A stretch of 64,000 nt of DNA from Marinisporobacter sp. (GCA_025210525.1 JAOARP010000029.1:44739-108738); one strand, 5' to 3'; numbered from the stretch's first letter, positions 52,523 through 63,361 are shown. Notes: generated by a model from the sequence alone, not told the origin. Numbers and translations are program-made.

Positions 52523-54601
52523 CTACATTTTAAAATAATTCATTTCTACATTTAATTTTTCAGCTAATACATTTAATTTCTCAGCAGCGCTTGCTACTTC
52601 TTCTACAGCTGCTGATTGCTGCTCCATAGATGCGCTTACTTCTTCTGTAGCAGCTGCCGTTTCTTCTGAAACAGAAGATATATTTCCAATGGCATAAACA
52701 ATATTATCCTTATCCTGGCTAATATCATCTACAAATCTTGTTATGTCTTCAATCTTTTGAGCAATATTTTCTACCGCCTTATAGATATCTTCAAAGGAAT
52801 GATTTGCTTCCATTACTGCATTTTGTTGTTCTAGAGATCTTTCACTTACTTCTTTCATAATATCTACTGTATTACTACTTTCCTTTTGTATATCTGCTAT
52901 AATTTTATTAATCTCATCTGCGGCTCTTGCTGAACCTTCTGCTAGTTTTCTTATTTCATCAGCAACTACTGCAAATCCTCTTCCATGCTCTCCAGCTCTT
53001 GCTGCCTCAATAGATGCATTTAATGCCAATAGATTCGTTTGCTCTGCAATAGATGTAATAGTCTCTAATATACTTCCAATATCTTTTGATTTTACTGCTA
53101 GCGCATTGATAGCTCCTTCAACTCTTTCTGTTGCATTATTATTCATTTCGGTTTTTTCTTTTAACTCTTTCACTAGCTCTACACCTTTTACATTAGCGTC
53201 CATAACCTCTTTCGTTGCATTACTCATATCTTTACTATTATCTGATAATTGATTAAATTTCTGATCTAACCCGATTGTAAGCTCTGCACCCTTTTCAGCA
53301 TCAGCAGCTTGTTCAGTAGCCCCTCTTGCAATTTCATTTACAGCTCTTGCCACTTCTTCTACAGAAAGATTTGTCTCTTTTGACGATGTTTCTAAATGAT
53401 TCGATGCATTAGACACTTCTGCTGCAATAGTTTTGGCACTAGATACTAATTTTTTCACATTTTCAACCATCATATTAAATTTTGAAGAGATTTCTCCTAT
53501 TTCATCATTAGATTGAATATTTAACTTTACTGATAAATCTCCATTCGCCACAGCATTTAATCCCTCTAAAATAACAGGTACATCCTTTAATATTTTTTTT
53601 GTTAATAAAAGGATACTTATAGCAAGACCTATACAGCTTAATCCATAAAGGAGTAAAAGAATATTTCTGATGGCATTTACTTTATCTACTACATAAGCCT
53701 CTGGTATAGTTATAGCAACAGACCACCCATTGATCTCTATAGGCATATAAGCAACATATTTTTTTACTCCATCATAAACATATTCTCCAATACCCGACTC
53801 TCCTCGAACCATAGCTTGTCCAATTTCTCCTAGTTTTCCATCTATTTGTGCCATATTTTCTTCTAGTATTTTCTTTTCATCTGGATGATAAACAACCGTT
53901 CCTGTGTGATCAATAAGTAAAGCAAAACTTCCTTCTCCTATTTTATACTGTGACATAATAGTAGATAATTTTTCTATAGATACATCTATAGCTGTCGCTC
54001 CAATAGATTTACCGTTTTCAAATATGGGAACAACTGCACTGATTACAAGCTTATTTGTAACATTATCTACATAAGGAGCTGTAAAATGAATATCTTTTTT
54101 TGCCACAGCATCTGTATACCATGCTCTTTTCATAATATCCCACCCTGTAGGAACTTCCCATGCAGGATCTTCACTAATAAAATTATTGTTATCTTCTAAT
54201 GCTACATAAACCAGCCCTAAATCCTCATCAGATTTTTTAATATTTTGTAAAGTTTTTAATATAGAAGGATAGCTAGGTCTTTCCTTTACTACTGGTCTAC
54301 TTTCTAAGCCTTCTGTATCTTTAATATAGCTTAGAATACTATCTGTGTTTGCCATAACCTTTACAATATTCCCTTTTTCTGCAAAGAATGTTCCTATATT
54401 TGCACTAATATTTTGGGATTGACTAACCATATCATTTTTTACTAAATCTGTAATAGTTCTGCTGACCTTATTATTAATAATAATTCCTGTCAATGTAAAT
54501 ATAATAACTATTAAAGTAATAACCATTATTAATAATTTATTAGCTATACTCTTACTTTTTTTACTGGGATTTCCTTTAACTTTCCGGTTAATCTTTTTCA
54601 T
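52523..54601 (-). CDS. Methyl-accepting chemotaxis protein with dCache sensor domain
   Basis: A 692-residue chemoreceptor. A basic N-terminus precedes the first membrane segment (about 24-46), followed by an extracellular double-Cache domain (about 50-305; note the second-half [19 protein letters not shown]), a second segment near 310-330, HAMP, and the signalling hairpin with [21 protein letters not shown] and [19 protein letters not shown]. dCache domains of this type often bind amino acids or carboxylates. It has its own terminator. Confidence 0.94.
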   Translation of the reverse strand: MKKINRKVKGNPSKKSKSIANKLLIMVITLIVIIFTLTGIIINNKVSRTITDLVKNDMVSQSQNISANIGTFFAEKGNIVKVMANTDSILSYIKDTEGLESRPVVKERPSYPSILKTLQNIKKSDEDLGLVYVALEDNNNFISEDPAWEVPTGWDIMKRAWYTDAVAKKDIHFTAPYVDNVTNKLVISAVVPIFENGKSIGATAIDVSIEKLSTIMSQYKIGEGSFALLIDHTGTVVYHPDEKKILEENMAQIDGKLGEIGQAMVRGESGIGEYVYDGVKKYVAYMPIEINGWSVAITIPEAYVVDKVNAIRNILLLLYGLSCIGLAISILLLTKKILKDVPVILEGLNAVANGDLSVKLNIQSNDEIGEISSKFNMMVENVKKLVSSAKTIAAEVSNASNHLETSSKETNLSVEEVARAVNEIARGATEQAADAEKGAELTIGLDQKFNQLSDNSKDMSNATKEVMDANVKGVELVKELKEKTEMNNNATERVEGAINALAVKSKDIGSILETITSIAEQTNLLALNASIEAARAGEHGRGFAVVADEIRKLAEGSARAADEINKIIADIQKESSNTVDIMKEVSERSLEQQNAVMEANHSFEDIYKAVENIAQKIEDITRFVDDISQDKDNIVYAIGNISSVSEETAAATEEVSASMEQQSAAVEEVASAAEKLNVLAEKLNVEMNYFKM

Positions 54602-55010
54602 CTGATCACCCTTTCCTATGTACTTTTTAATTTTTTCAAATTTTCACTATAAATGGCCCCTCCCTTAAATAATTTATTTTATAAAAGTTTTTAGGAATAT
54701 TATATAAATATTGTATAGTGTAAGGAATGTCTCTTTTTTATAAAAATGTAGATACGTTTATATAAGAAATATCTAGATTCAAACATATGCATTGCACATA
54801 TATTAATAATTCTATATTTATAGATAAGTTAAACTGATAAGATTTTTATTGAATGCATTTTTCTTTAGTAGTATAATTCTACATCTTTCATCATTTTCCT
54901 CTATGTTTTTTTATTGTATCGCTTTATAAATACCCTATTTTTTCCTATATATTCAATTGATATTGCTTTTATATAAATGTCTAATCTTAAAATTCTATTT
55001 ATACCTAAAA
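54602..55010. other. AT-rich gap, nothing recognised
   Basis: No frame with a ribosome site, no structured RNA and no clear promoter could be assigned between the chemoreceptor start and the iron transporter terminator. Confidence 0.5.
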
Positions 55011-55040
55011 AAATATAGGGAGCTCCATCTCCCTATATTT
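55011..55040 (-). terminator. Terminator of the ferric iron ABC operon
   Basis: AAATATAGGGAG/CTCCCTATATTT with a U run; its 5' arm covers the stop codon of the ATPase gene. Confidence 0.85.
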
Positions 55041-55722
55041 TTTTATTTAAAAGCTCTTTTGGATTTCCTACTTGAATAATTTTTCCTTCCTTTAATATAA
55101 CTACTCTATCTGCAATAGCTTTCGCGTCCTCTTTGTCATGAGTAACAAAAATAGATGTAATTTGAGTAGATTTTATGATTTCTTTCAATTCTTCTCTTAT
55201 TCTTATCTGCAAATCTTTATCTAGATTACTAAAGGGTTCATCTAATAATACTAAGGAAGGATTAGGTGCTAAAGTTCTTGCTAATGCAATCCGTTGCTGT
55301 TGCCCTCCACTTAATTCATAAGGATATCTCTTGTGAAATTTTTCCATGTCAACTAGTGCTAAAACTTCTCTTACTTTTTGATTTTTTTCCTTTCTCCCCA
55401 TTCCTTTTAATCCAAATTCTATATTTTTTTCTACTGTCATATGAGGAAATAATGCATAATCTTGAAAAACCATTCCGACCCCTCTTTTTTCAGGTAATAT
55501 AAAAGTATGTTGATCTACCATTGTTCTTTGATCTATTTGAATAAATCCGCATTTGGGTACTTCTAGTCCTGAAATCAATCTAAGAACAGTACTTTTACCA
55601 CTTCCACTTTCTCCTAAGATAGCAATGATTTCTCCCTTTTCTATATTCATAGAAAAATCCTTTATTGCTTCTTCCTTTGCATTTTTATACTGAAAATTTA
55701 ATGCTTTCATCTCAACATACAT
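55033..55722 (-). CDS. Ferric iron ABC transporter ATP-binding protein
   Basis: A 229-residue ATPase with Walker A LGESGSGKST near residue 38, Q-loop QDYALFPHM, signature LSGGQQQRIALAR near 135, and Walker B SLVLLDEPFSNLD. It is short for the FbpC/PotA type, ending soon after the switch His (VTHDKEDA), without the usual C-terminal regulatory domain. The ATG overlaps the permease stop by one base. It powers the adjacent permease for iron import. Confidence 0.9.
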   Translation of the reverse strand: MYVEMKALNFQYKNAKEEAIKDFSMNIEKGEIIAILGESGSGKSTVLRLISGLEVPKCGFIQIDQRTMVDQHTFILPEKRGVGMVFQDYALFPHMTVEKNIEFGLKGMGRKEKNQKVREVLALVDMEKFHKRYPYELSGGQQQRIALARTLAPNPSLVLLDEPFSNLDKDLQIRIREELKEIIKSTQITSIFVTHDKEDAKAIADRVVILKEGKIIQVGNPKELLNKKI

Positions 55723-57365
55723 TAGCTTTCCTCCTTATCCCCTACCTTATAAAAGAAATATATTGAAACAACACTAATAATAATGATTATTAGTGAAGAT
55801 ATAGCCGCTTCATGAATCATCTCATCATTTGCATATTCAAAAGATTTTGTAGCTAAAGTATTAAAGTTAAAAGGTCTTAATATAAGGGTAAGGGGTAATT
55901 CTTTTAATATATCTACAAATACAAGTACAAATGCACTCAAAATTGCAGGCTTAATCATTTGGAAATCAACTTTAAAAAAAGTCTCTGTTGTATTCATTCC
56001 AAGAGTTCTAGAAGCCTCAAAAAATCTTTTCCCCACCTTTTCAAATCCTGATTCTATAGAATTGTATCCTATAGCTAAAAATCTTATGATATACGCAAAA
56101 ATAAGCATAATGATACTTGTACTTAAAACTAATTTAGACGTATTAGGATGAATCATTTTGTAAATCCAGTATAGCTTGTGATCTAAGTTTATAAAAAACA
56201 CAATAACACCTATTGCAATAACAGCACCTGGAATAGAATAACCTACCACTGTCATTTTCGAATAAATTTTACCAATCAATCCTTCATTGATTCTACAATA
56301 ATTAGCAATTACAATTCCTATCATAACGATCACCATTGAAGAAAATAGCGCAATCCATAAAGAATTCATCATAAGACCTAAAAACTTCATATCTAAAATC
56401 TTTCTATAGGTCATGATTGTCCAATGAGCTAACTGTAAGGTAGGAATAAGAAAACTAAAACTAAATACTAAAAAACAATAGCTAAATGCTAAAATTCCTT
56501 TGATTCCTTTTAGTTGAATACATGCTATCGGTCTAACTTTTGCAGTAGTATAGCTAAAGCGCTTTCTTCCCCTTAAAAATTTTTCTAGTATTAAAATGCC
56601 AAAAACTAAAAGCATTAAAATAGAAGATAACTTTACAGCTGAGTCTATATCTCCCATAGCAAACCATGTCTTAAAAATAGCCGTACTGAATGTTGGAATA
56701 CCAAAGTATTTCACAACTCCATAATCATTCAATACTTCTAATATAACTAAACTAACACCACCAATAATAGCTGCTCTTGATATAGGCAATACCACATTTA
56801 TAAAAATCCCTAAAGGACTTCTTCCTAAAACTCTCGCACTTTCTATTAAAGATGCAGATTGTTTTTCTAAGAAAGATTTAGTGATAATATATACATAAGG
56901 AAACAAAAACATAGTAAAAACAAAAATGGCACCTTTCATGGACATAACGTTAAAATATTTTTGATTTACATGTATGTTCAAATAATTTCTAAAAAATGTT
57001 TGTATCACACCTGTATAATTTAACAAACCATTATAAGTATAGGCTCCTATATATGCTGGTATTGCAAGGGATAAAACTAACCCCCATTTAAAAAATCTTT
57101 TCATTGGAAAATCATATATGGAAATCAGCCATGCAAGACTTGTCCCAATTAGAATAGTAAACAGCCCCGTAAAAATAATCAATATAGTAGAGTTTACAAT
57201 ATAATCTTTCAAAAGATATTCCTTGATATGAAACCAATTTTCATTAGGTTCATTAAAAAAATTGACAAATATATTTATATTAGGTAGTATTACTAATCCT
57301 ACAAATATGAAACTTAGGATCGCCCAGATATTCAAATTGGATTTTAAGTTCCTTGTTTTAATCAA
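55722..57365 (-). CDS. Ferric iron ABC transporter permease (fused two-domain FbpB type)
   Basis: A membrane protein of about 547 residues with two homologous halves of about six membrane segments each. The two EAA-type loops read ESARVLGRSPLGIFINVVLP and EASRTLGMNTTETFFKVDFQ. I prefer a TTG start at 57365 because AAAGGAAG lies 7 bases upstream; a TTG eight codons earlier is open but has no ribosome site. It follows the binding protein gene after a hairpin and overlaps the ATPase gene. Confidence 0.9.
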   Translation of the reverse strand: MIKTRNLKSNLNIWAILSFIFVGLVILPNINIFVNFFNEPNENWFHIKEYLLKDYIVNSTILIIFTGLFTILIGTSLAWLISIYDFPMKRFFKWGLVLSLAIPAYIGAYTYNGLLNYTGVIQTFFRNYLNIHVNQKYFNVMSMKGAIFVFTMFLFPYVYIITKSFLEKQSASLIESARVLGRSPLGIFINVVLPISRAAIIGGVSLVILEVLNDYGVVKYFGIPTFSTAIFKTWFAMGDIDSAVKLSSILMLLVFGILILEKFLRGRKRFSYTTAKVRPIACIQLKGIKGILAFSYCFLVFSFSFLIPTLQLAHWTIMTYRKILDMKFLGLMMNSLWIALFSSMVIVMIGIVIANYCRINEGLIGKIYSKMTVVGYSIPGAVIAIGVIVFFINLDHKLYWIYKMIHPNTSKLVLSTSIIMLIFAYIIRFLAIGYNSIESGFEKVGKRFFEASRTLGMNTTETFFKVDFQMIKPAILSAFVLVFVDILKELPLTLILRPFNFNTLATKSFEYANDEMIHEAAISSLIIIIISVVSIYFFYKVGDKEES

Positions 57366-57397
57366 TTTTGCACTTCCTTTACATTTCAATAATTTTA

Positions 57398-57422
57398 AAG
57401 CAGCCCAAAAGGACTGCTTTTA
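57398..57422 (-). other. Intercistronic hairpin between the iron-binding protein and permease genes
   Basis: AAAGCAG/CTGCTTT stem with extra CC/GG pairing, no long U run. It probably leaves the binding protein message in excess. Confidence 0.55.
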
Positions 57423-57423
57423 G

Positions 57424-58500
57424 TTACTTCCATCCAACTTCATTAAAAATTTCTACTGCCTTTGTATTATTTTCTCCTAATTTAGATAGATTTATATTTT
57501 GAGTCTTAAACTCTCCCCATGACTTTAAAAGTTCTGATGGTTCAATTTTAGGATTTGCAGGATATTCATAGTTTCCTTCTGCAAATTGTTTTTGTGCTTT
57601 TTCACCAGATAAAAATTCCATCAGCTTAATAGCATTTTCTTTGTTTTTAGCATGTTTCGTAAGCCCTATACCACTTACATTAATATGTGTTCCTGTTGTA
57701 TCTTGATTTGGGAAGAATACACCTACATTTTCAGCTACTTTTACTTCTTCTGGATTAGACGAGTTTAGCATCTTTCCTACATAATAAGTATTCATAATTG
57801 CTAAATTTCCTTCTCCTGCTACAACTGCTGTTGCTTGTGCTCTATCGTTTCCTTTTGGCTCTCTAGCCATATTTTCAACTAATCCTTTTGCCCACTCTTT
57901 CGCCTTTTCTTCTCCATTGATTTCTATAAAAGATGCAAGAAGAGATTGATTATATAGATTCGATGATGATCTTACAAGTATCTTCCCTTTCCATTTAGGA
58001 TTTGTCAGATCTTCATAAGTTGATAAATCAGATGGATTTACTCGATCCTTAGCATATACTACAACTCTTCCTCTTACAGTCAAACCAAACCATTGATTTT
58101 CTTCATCTCTTAAATTTTCAGGAATATTTTCTAATAGGCCTTCACTTACTACAGATTGCAATAATTCTTTTTTCTTTGCTCTATGTAGCCTTCCTGCATC
58201 TGCTGTGATTAATAAATCTGCCTCTGTATCCTTTCCTTCTCTCGCAAGTCTTTCAATTAATTCATCTGAATCTCCTTTTACTACATTGACTTTTATCCCT
58301 GTTTCCTCAGTAAATGATTGTAATAATTGTTCATCTGTATCATAGTGTCGATTTGTATAAAGGTTTACAACTTGTTCTTTACTTTCCTCTGCTTTTTCAG
58401 TAGCTCCACTTGTTTCCTGAGTGCTTGAACACCCTGCAAGAGCTAGTAGTGAAAAGATTAGTACAAGACTTAAAGAAATTAAAATAGATCTTTTTTTCAT
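57424..58500 (-). CDS. Ferric iron-binding lipoprotein of ABC transporter (FbpA/FutA type)
   Basis: A 358-residue periplasmic-type binding protein. The signal ends in lipobox LALAGC (Cys near 23). VNLYTNRHYDTDEQLLQSFTEETGIKV, the NAYYVG-like NTYYVGKMLN (Tyr ligands near 240) and GVFFPNQDTTGTHINVSG are typical of iron(III) binders. AAGGAGG precedes the ATG. It is the first gene of the operon, behind two Fur-like boxes. Confidence 0.92.
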   Translation of the reverse strand: MKKRSILISLSLVLIFSLLALAGCSSTQETSGATEKAEESKEQVVNLYTNRHYDTDEQLLQSFTEETGIKVNVVKGDSDELIERLAREGKDTEADLLITADAGRLHRAKKKELLQSVVSEGLLENIPENLRDEENQWFGLTVRGRVVVYAKDRVNPSDLSTYEDLTNPKWKGKILVRSSSNLYNQSLLASFIEINGEEKAKEWAKGLVENMAREPKGNDRAQATAVVAGEGNLAIMNTYYVGKMLNSSNPEEVKVAENVGVFFPNQDTTGTHINVSGIGLTKHAKNKENAIKLMEFLSGEKAQKQFAEGNYEYPANPKIEPSELLKSWGEFKTQNINLSKLGENNTKAVEIFNEVGWK

Positions 58501-58552
58501 TGTTTACTTCCTCCTTAATGATAATTTTTTTCATTTTATACAATTGTTAATT

Positions 58553-58598
58553 TGATAACAATTATCTTTATCATTATTCTATTTGATAACTATTCTCA
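58553..58598. promoter_or_regulatory. Two Fur boxes upstream of the iron transporter operon
   Basis: TGATAACAATTATCT (58553-58567) and TGATAACTATTCTCA (58584-58598) each match the 7-1-7 Fur box TGATAATnATTATCA with two mismatches. Iron-dependent repression is expected. Confidence 0.8.
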
Positions 58599-58696
58599 CG
58601 TCAATATAATTATCTCCTTTTCGTATGTGTAATTTATACCTATAAAAGATATATTTGTAATTCATGTGATATACAGTAAAAAATCTGAAATCAACT

Positions 58697-58730
58697 AAAA
58701 AAAAGGGCCATTTATTGTGCCCTTTTTCCT
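58697..58730 (-). terminator. Terminator of the selO gene
   Basis: AAAAAGGGC/GCCCTTTTT hairpin with a run of U on the minus strand, about 60 bases past selO. Confidence 0.8.
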
Positions 58731-58788
58731 ATAACCATTATTTTTTAGTTTTTGTTTGACATTAGTTAGCTAGTCTAATACTTCCATA

Positions 58789-60264
58789 TTAAGTACCACA
58801 AAAGGTTCGGTAAGGACTAGTTGATGGCGGAGGCAATGTAGCATAATTAGCCTGTTCAGGAGAATGATCATAAGGACTTACAAGTACATCAAGAAGTCGC
58901 TCCATCACACAATAATCACCCTGTTTCACCGCTGCTTCTAGAGCTTCTTCTACTCTATGGTTGCGAGGAATTATAGCAGGATTGGAGTTTTTCATCAACT
59001 GATGAGAACAATCTCTTGATTCCTGTTGTCTGTCTAGTCTCCTCTTCCATAACTCATACCACTGAGTAAATTCTGTGGTGTCAAATAAATCCATATCCTC
59101 TAGCTTATCAAAAGTTAATGCACGAAAAGTATTCGTATAGTCCGCCCCATACTTCTTCATCATACTGAGAAGTTGTTCAATAAGGGATTCATCTTGTAGT
59201 TCTTCGTTAAATATTCCTAACTTTGATCTCATTCCAGCAAGCCAATTATGGTAATACAACTTAGTAAAATCTGAAATAGCATCTTCAGCTAGTTTGATAG
59301 CCTGTTCCTGACTATCATGTATTAGTGGTAATAAAGTCTCAGCAAACCTCGCAAGATTCCACGCAGCAATATGAGGCTGATTACCATAAGCATAGCGACC
59401 ATGTGTATCAATAGAGCTGAATACAGTTGCTGGATCATAGGTATCCATGAAGGCACAAGGACCATAATCAATGGTTTCTCCACTAATCGTCATGTTATCC
59501 GTGTTCATCACCCCGTGGATAAAGCCAACCAGTTGCCATTTAGCAATTAGTGCAGCTTGACGCTTGATTACCTCCTGAAGTAGAAAAAGATACGGATTTT
59601 CAACAGCATCAAATCCTTGGAAATGTCTTTGCAATGCATAATCAGCTAAGATTCGTAGTTCCTCAACAGTACCCCATTTTGAAACATATTGAAAGGTTCC
59701 CACACGCATATGACTAGCAGCTACACGAGTTAAAATTGCACCCGGTAGATCAGTTTCACGAACTACTGACTCACCAGTTGTTACTACCGCTAAACTACGT
59801 GTAGTAGGAATACCGAGACCATACATTGCTTCACTGATAATATACTCACGTAGCATGGGTCCAAGTGTCGCTCGACCATCACCTCCGCGAGAGTATGGTG
59901 TTTCACCTGAACCTTTAAGCTGAATATCAAGCCTTTCGCCTAAAGGCGTAATCTGTTCTCCCATCAACAAAGCTCTGCCATCTCCAAGCATGGTAAAATA
60001 ACCGAATTGATGTCCTGCATAAGCTTGAGCAAGGGGCAAAGCTCCTTCTGGAATATGATTGCCAGCAAGCATCTCTACACCATCATTATTTTTTAGCGTC
60101 TGAACATTTATTCCTAGAAATTTTGCTAGGGAATGATTGAAAATGATCAACTTTGGTAAGCGTACAGGAGTTGGATTCAGGGTAGTAAAAAATGATTTAG
60201 GCAAACGAGCATAACTATTATCTAAGTTTAATCCTGTTTCTAGTGTCATTTTTTTCTGTATCAT
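58789..60264 (-). CDS. selO: SelO family protein adenylyltransferase (YdiU)
   Basis: A 491-residue pseudokinase-fold enzyme that transfers AMP to Ser, Thr or Tyr of proteins. The N-terminal [36 protein letters not shown] near 85, [20 protein letters not shown] near 115 and the metal-binding [20 protein letters not shown] near 250 are conserved. It ends in the family's YRTFCGT, where some relatives carry selenocysteine; here it is plain Cys. The gene is clearly richer in G+C than its neighbours, which suggests transfer. It is divergent from a cupin gene of similar make-up. Confidence 0.95.
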   Translation of the reverse strand: MIQKKMTLETGLNLDNSYARLPKSFFTTLNPTPVRLPKLIIFNHSLAKFLGINVQTLKNNDGVEMLAGNHIPEGALPLAQAYAGHQFGYFTMLGDGRALLMGEQITPLGERLDIQLKGSGETPYSRGGDGRATLGPMLREYIISEAMYGLGIPTTRSLAVVTTGESVVRETDLPGAILTRVAASHMRVGTFQYVSKWGTVEELRILADYALQRHFQGFDAVENPYLFLLQEVIKRQAALIAKWQLVGFIHGVMNTDNMTISGETIDYGPCAFMDTYDPATVFSSIDTHGRYAYGNQPHIAAWNLARFAETLLPLIHDSQEQAIKLAEDAISDFTKLYYHNWLAGMRSKLGIFNEELQDESLIEQLLSMMKKYGADYTNTFRALTFDKLEDMDLFDTTEFTQWYELWKRRLDRQQESRDCSHQLMKNSNPAIIPRNHRVEEALEAAVKQGDYCVMERLLDVLVSPYDHSPEQANYATLPPPSTSPYRTFCGT

Positions 60265-60463
60265 TGTATCTCCTTTTTTCCTATTTTTTTACATCAAACA
60301 GAAACACAGTTATTTTTAATTATCGACTTTCTATATCAACATAATCCTATCCTTATTTAGTGTCTGCTTTTGCCAATTTATTATGCATATCTGTGAATCG
60401 AATCACATTTTTTAAACATAGAGCATATGATAATTTTATAAGACTATGAAAGGAATGAACCTT

Positions 60464-61018
60464 ATGTATAATCTTTATAACCACTATCCATCTCCTTATT
60501 GTATTAGCATACCAATGTATAATATTTATAACCCATACCCATATCCTTACTACGTTAATGCACCCCTATATAACCCAAACTTTTCAAAGGAATTTACTAA
60601 GTTGAAGGATTATGGACCAGAACCATTTGTAGTTGACATTGAGGAAGCCACTAAACAAAACCAGACTTTTCGTACCGCTTTATGGACAGGGGATAATTTG
60701 CAAGTTACCTTGATGTGCATTCCAGTTGGAGAGGACATAGGTTTGGAAGTTCATCCCAAAGTTGATCAATTCATACGTATTGAAGAAGGTCAAGGACTCG
60801 TTCAAATGGGGAATAGTAAAGACCAGTTAGATTTTCAAGAAAAAGTCTATGATGACTACGCAATCATGATACCTGCTGGTGAATGGCACAATGTAATCAA
60901 TACAGGTGATACACCCCTTAAATTATACGCTATCTATGCACCGCCAGAACATCCACGTGGTACAGTTCATAAAACTAAAGCAGATGCAGAAGCTGCTGAA
61001 GGTCACTCCCCTCATTAA
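60464..61018 (+). CDS. Cupin-domain protein with Tyr/Pro-rich N-terminus
   Basis: A 184-residue protein. The first 45 residues are rich in Tyr, Pro and Asn (NIYNPYPYPYYVN), as in spore coat proteins. A single cupin domain follows with metal-ligand His in LEVHPKVDQFIRIEEGQG (near 95) and in MIPAGEWHNVINTGD (near 135). The ending is PPEHPRGTVHKTKADAEAAEG. Start 60464 is chosen because AAAGGA lies 9 bases upstream; two earlier Met codons lack a site. Similar cupins occur in many clostridia. The substrate is unknown. Confidence 0.88.
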   Translation: MYNLYNHYPSPYCISIPMYNIYNPYPYPYYVNAPLYNPNFSKEFTKLKDYGPEPFVVDIEEATKQNQTFRTALWTGDNLQVTLMCIPVGEDIGLEVHPKVDQFIRIEEGQGLVQMGNSKDQLDFQEKVYDDYAIMIPAGEWHNVINTGDTPLKLYAIYAPPEHPRGTVHKTKADAEAAEGHSPH

Positions 61019-61045
61019 TTTTCTAAAAAAAACACCTGTTTTATT

Positions 61046-61083
61046 GAGGTCACTGAAAAAGTAATACTTTTTGCAGTGACCTC
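61046..61083. terminator. Long hairpin between the cupin and hypothetical membrane protein genes
   Basis: GAGGTCACTG with an inner AAAAAGTA pairs nearly perfectly with TACTTTTTGCAGTGACCTC, a stem of about 18 bp. It has only a weak U tract and probably ends convergent transcripts. Confidence 0.65.
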
Positions 61084-61120
61084 CTTTGCAGCTGTGATTT
61101 TTTAACCCTTTTTTTGAAAT

Positions 61121-61717
61121 TTAGTGTCCCATTTTCATGTCTTCTATATGCACTTTATAAATCTCCTCTTTATAAAATCTATAATCAATCTTTGAACCGT
61201 GTGCATAAATAGCATATTCTAAAAAATCTTTATTCTCACATTCTAAAAGTCTTTGCTCTAATTCTTCATGCTCTATTTCTTTATCTATAGTATATATAAG
61301 AGTTCTAAGAACTTTTAAAAATTCGCTCTTATTAAAGTTCTCAAAGGAAATAGCGATAAAACCTTCTTTATAGTGTATTTCATATTTTTTGTTTATCTTA
61401 TATGCGCTTAAAAAGTTACTATTTTCTTCTGGTGATCCTTCTTCAATCGAAAAATCATACCCTAAAGTTTTTGATGTATTTCTAAATTCATTTATAAATG
61501 TTTCATTTGTAACATAATCAAAACTAGGTGAAAAATTGGGATTTCCTATTATATCACCTTCATTTACATCTCTAAAAACGTACTCAGCAATGAAAAATTC
61601 TCCCTTATAATAGTATGGTATATACATACTACCTTTTTTGTATATACTAAAGCACATTATTAGTCCAAAAACACAGATAATGGTTACTATCTTTTTTTTA
61701 ATTATAGACTTATCCAT
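61121..61717 (-). CDS. Hypothetical protein with N-terminal membrane anchor
   Basis: A 198-residue protein of unknown function. One membrane segment (about 10-26) is followed by a mostly hydrophilic extracellular or periplasm-facing domain with many aromatic and acidic residues. A Cys in the membrane segment is not in a lipobox. AGGTGATTG precedes the ATG. It is the last of a minus-strand series with ankyrin and zinc-ribbon proteins, 8 bases after the ankyrin gene, so they are co-transcribed. Confidence 0.75.
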   Translation of the reverse strand: MDKSIIKKKIVTIICVFGLIMCFSIYKKGSMYIPYYYKGEFFIAEYVFRDVNEGDIIGNPNFSPSFDYVTNETFINEFRNTSKTLGYDFSIEEGSPEENSNFLSAYKINKKYEIHYKEGFIAISFENFNKSEFLKVLRTLIYTIDKEIEHEELEQRLLECENKDFLEYAIYAHGSKIDYRFYKEEIYKVHIEDMKMGH

Positions 61718-61725
61718 ACAATCAC

Positions 61726-62556
61726 CTAATTAGCCTTTCTTGTATTTAAAAAAGGTCTTTTAAACTTTTTAGGTTCATATTCTATATCATTTACTATACA
61801 CTCAAGTTTTCTAACCATTTCCCTTACTTTGTGATTATGCTTCTGAGCATCTAAAACGTCTTGACTTGTAGTAGTATTTCTTGGTTTTCCTCCTTCATCT
61901 AAGTTTTCACTCTCAATAGCTATTCTTATATGCTTTTTCATATTTTTCACAGCAACATCAAAAGAATTTTCGCCAGCAACATTCGTTAGTTTAGCATTTG
62001 CACCTCTATTAAGAAGATCCTCTATTACATCAAATTCCATATTAAAAGTAGCTATCATAAGGGGAGTAATTCCATAATTATTCTTATGGTTTACATTAGA
62101 TACTTGATCCTTTATCATATTATATTTACCATACTTTATAGCATCAAATAATGCTGTTCTACCCTGATCATCTACTATATTAACGTCTGCCCCTGCTCTT
62201 AATAGTAATTTTACGGTTTCATCTCCATGATTATTTTTTATTGCATAAACAAGTGCAGTTTTACCTTCTTTTAAACATTTCTGATTTACATTTATACCTT
62301 TTGAGATCGCATTTTTTACTATATCGTCATAGGTAAATTCATTCCCATTATTCTTAAAAAAGTGTGACGAACAAGCAATCATTAAAGGGTTTTTACCCTC
62401 ATCATCTGACAAATCGAATTCACGTCTATCAATGTATCCCATAAGTTCATTGACTTTAGTAAGATCTTCTTTATGAGATATTTTACTCCATTTTCTAGAA
62501 ACAAGAAATCCTTGAACAAAAGCTAATATAATAAGTATTAAAATAATAAAATCCAT
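61726..62556 (-). CDS. Membrane-anchored ankyrin repeat protein
   Basis: A 276-residue protein: an N-terminal membrane segment (about 3-20), then five or so ankyrin repeats (GKTALVYAIKNNHGDETVKL, GRTALFDAIKYGKYNMIKDQ, GITPLMIATFNMEFDVIEDL, about 45-215), and a basic tail. Ankyrin repeats mediate protein binding, here on the cytoplasmic side. The start at 62556 has GGAGGTG upstream, and its A overlaps the stop codon of the zinc-ribbon gene (TAATG). It may serve as immunity or scaffold protein; that is a guess. Confidence 0.87.
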   Translation of the reverse strand: MDFIILILIILAFVQGFLVSRKWSKISHKEDLTKVNELMGYIDRREFDLSDDEGKNPLMIACSSHFFKNNGNEFTYDDIVKNAISKGINVNQKCLKEGKTALVYAIKNNHGDETVKLLLRAGADVNIVDDQGRTALFDAIKYGKYNMIKDQVSNVNHKNNYGITPLMIATFNMEFDVIEDLLNRGANAKLTNVAGENSFDVAVKNMKKHIRIAIESENLDEGGKPRNTTTSQDVLDAQKHNHKVREMVRKLECIVNDIEYEPKKFKRPFLNTRKAN

Positions 62557-63296
62557 TATTTCACCTCCACTTTTGTTCCGCACTCAGTGCAGAATTTCTT
62601 TCCAACAACATCTGCTCCACAATTTTTGCATACATCCGTTTCTTTCTTAAATTCCACCTTTGTGCCACATTCAGTACAAAATTTTCCTCTACCAATATGC
62701 TCACCGCAATTTACACATTTAACTTTATATTCTTTTGTTATGTTTTTAGGCTCCAATTCTTTTGTTGTAGTTTTAATGTTTTGCTTATAATCATCCTTAT
62801 ATTGTGATAAATCAATAGCAATATCCTCATTTGCAGCTTTAGAACATTTAGGACAATAGACCATTTCTTTTGTCAGCTTTTGTCTGCAATTTGTACATAG
62901 TATCTCAACATTTTCGAAATCCTCTTTATTCTTTTTTGTTAAGTTAAAAAATTTTTTCTTCTTATATCCTAAATTCTTTCTATATTTACTAAGTAGTATA
63001 TTAATCCCTAGGAATATTAGTGTCATAATCAGTTTTGTAATAATACTATCGTATCCAATACCTGATTGAATAACAATCATGGGTATTCCAAACATGATAA
63101 ACCCTACCACCATAACAGCAAGGCAACCTTTACCTTTACTTGTAGGATTTTTTTCTTGTATTTCCTTAATTTTTTCTATCTGCTCTTTCTGTGCATTTGA
63201 TACTGGCATTTCAATAACTGGTGCTTTGCAATTTTCACACCATTTTGCTCTCGCCCATATTTCACTTCCGCATTTATAGCAATACTTGTTAATCAT
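62556..63296 (-). CDS. Membrane protein with four zinc-ribbon motifs
   Basis: A 246-residue protein. An N-terminal zinc ribbon (CYKCGSEIWARAKWCENC) is followed by two membrane segments (about 55-100), a second ribbon (CTNCRQKLTKEMVYCPKC near 135), and two closely similar C-terminal ribbons (CVNCGEHIGRGKFCTECGTK and CKNCGADVVGKKFCTECGTK). It probably recruits proteins at the membrane. GGAGGA precedes the ATG. Translationally coupled to the ankyrin gene. Confidence 0.86.
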   Translation of the reverse strand: MINKYCYKCGSEIWARAKWCENCKAPVIEMPVSNAQKEQIEKIKEIQEKNPTSKGKGCLAVMVVGFIMFGIPMIVIQSGIGYDSIITKLIMTLIFLGINILLSKYRKNLGYKKKKFFNLTKKNKEDFENVEILCTNCRQKLTKEMVYCPKCSKAANEDIAIDLSQYKDDYKQNIKTTTKELEPKNITKEYKVKCVNCGEHIGRGKFCTECGTKVEFKKETDVCKNCGADVVGKKFCTECGTKVEVK

Positions 63297-63361
63297 ATAT
63301 TCCTCCTTTCCTACTTAACAATATTTTCTAGCAACTGTTCCATTTATATTTCTAAAAACTT

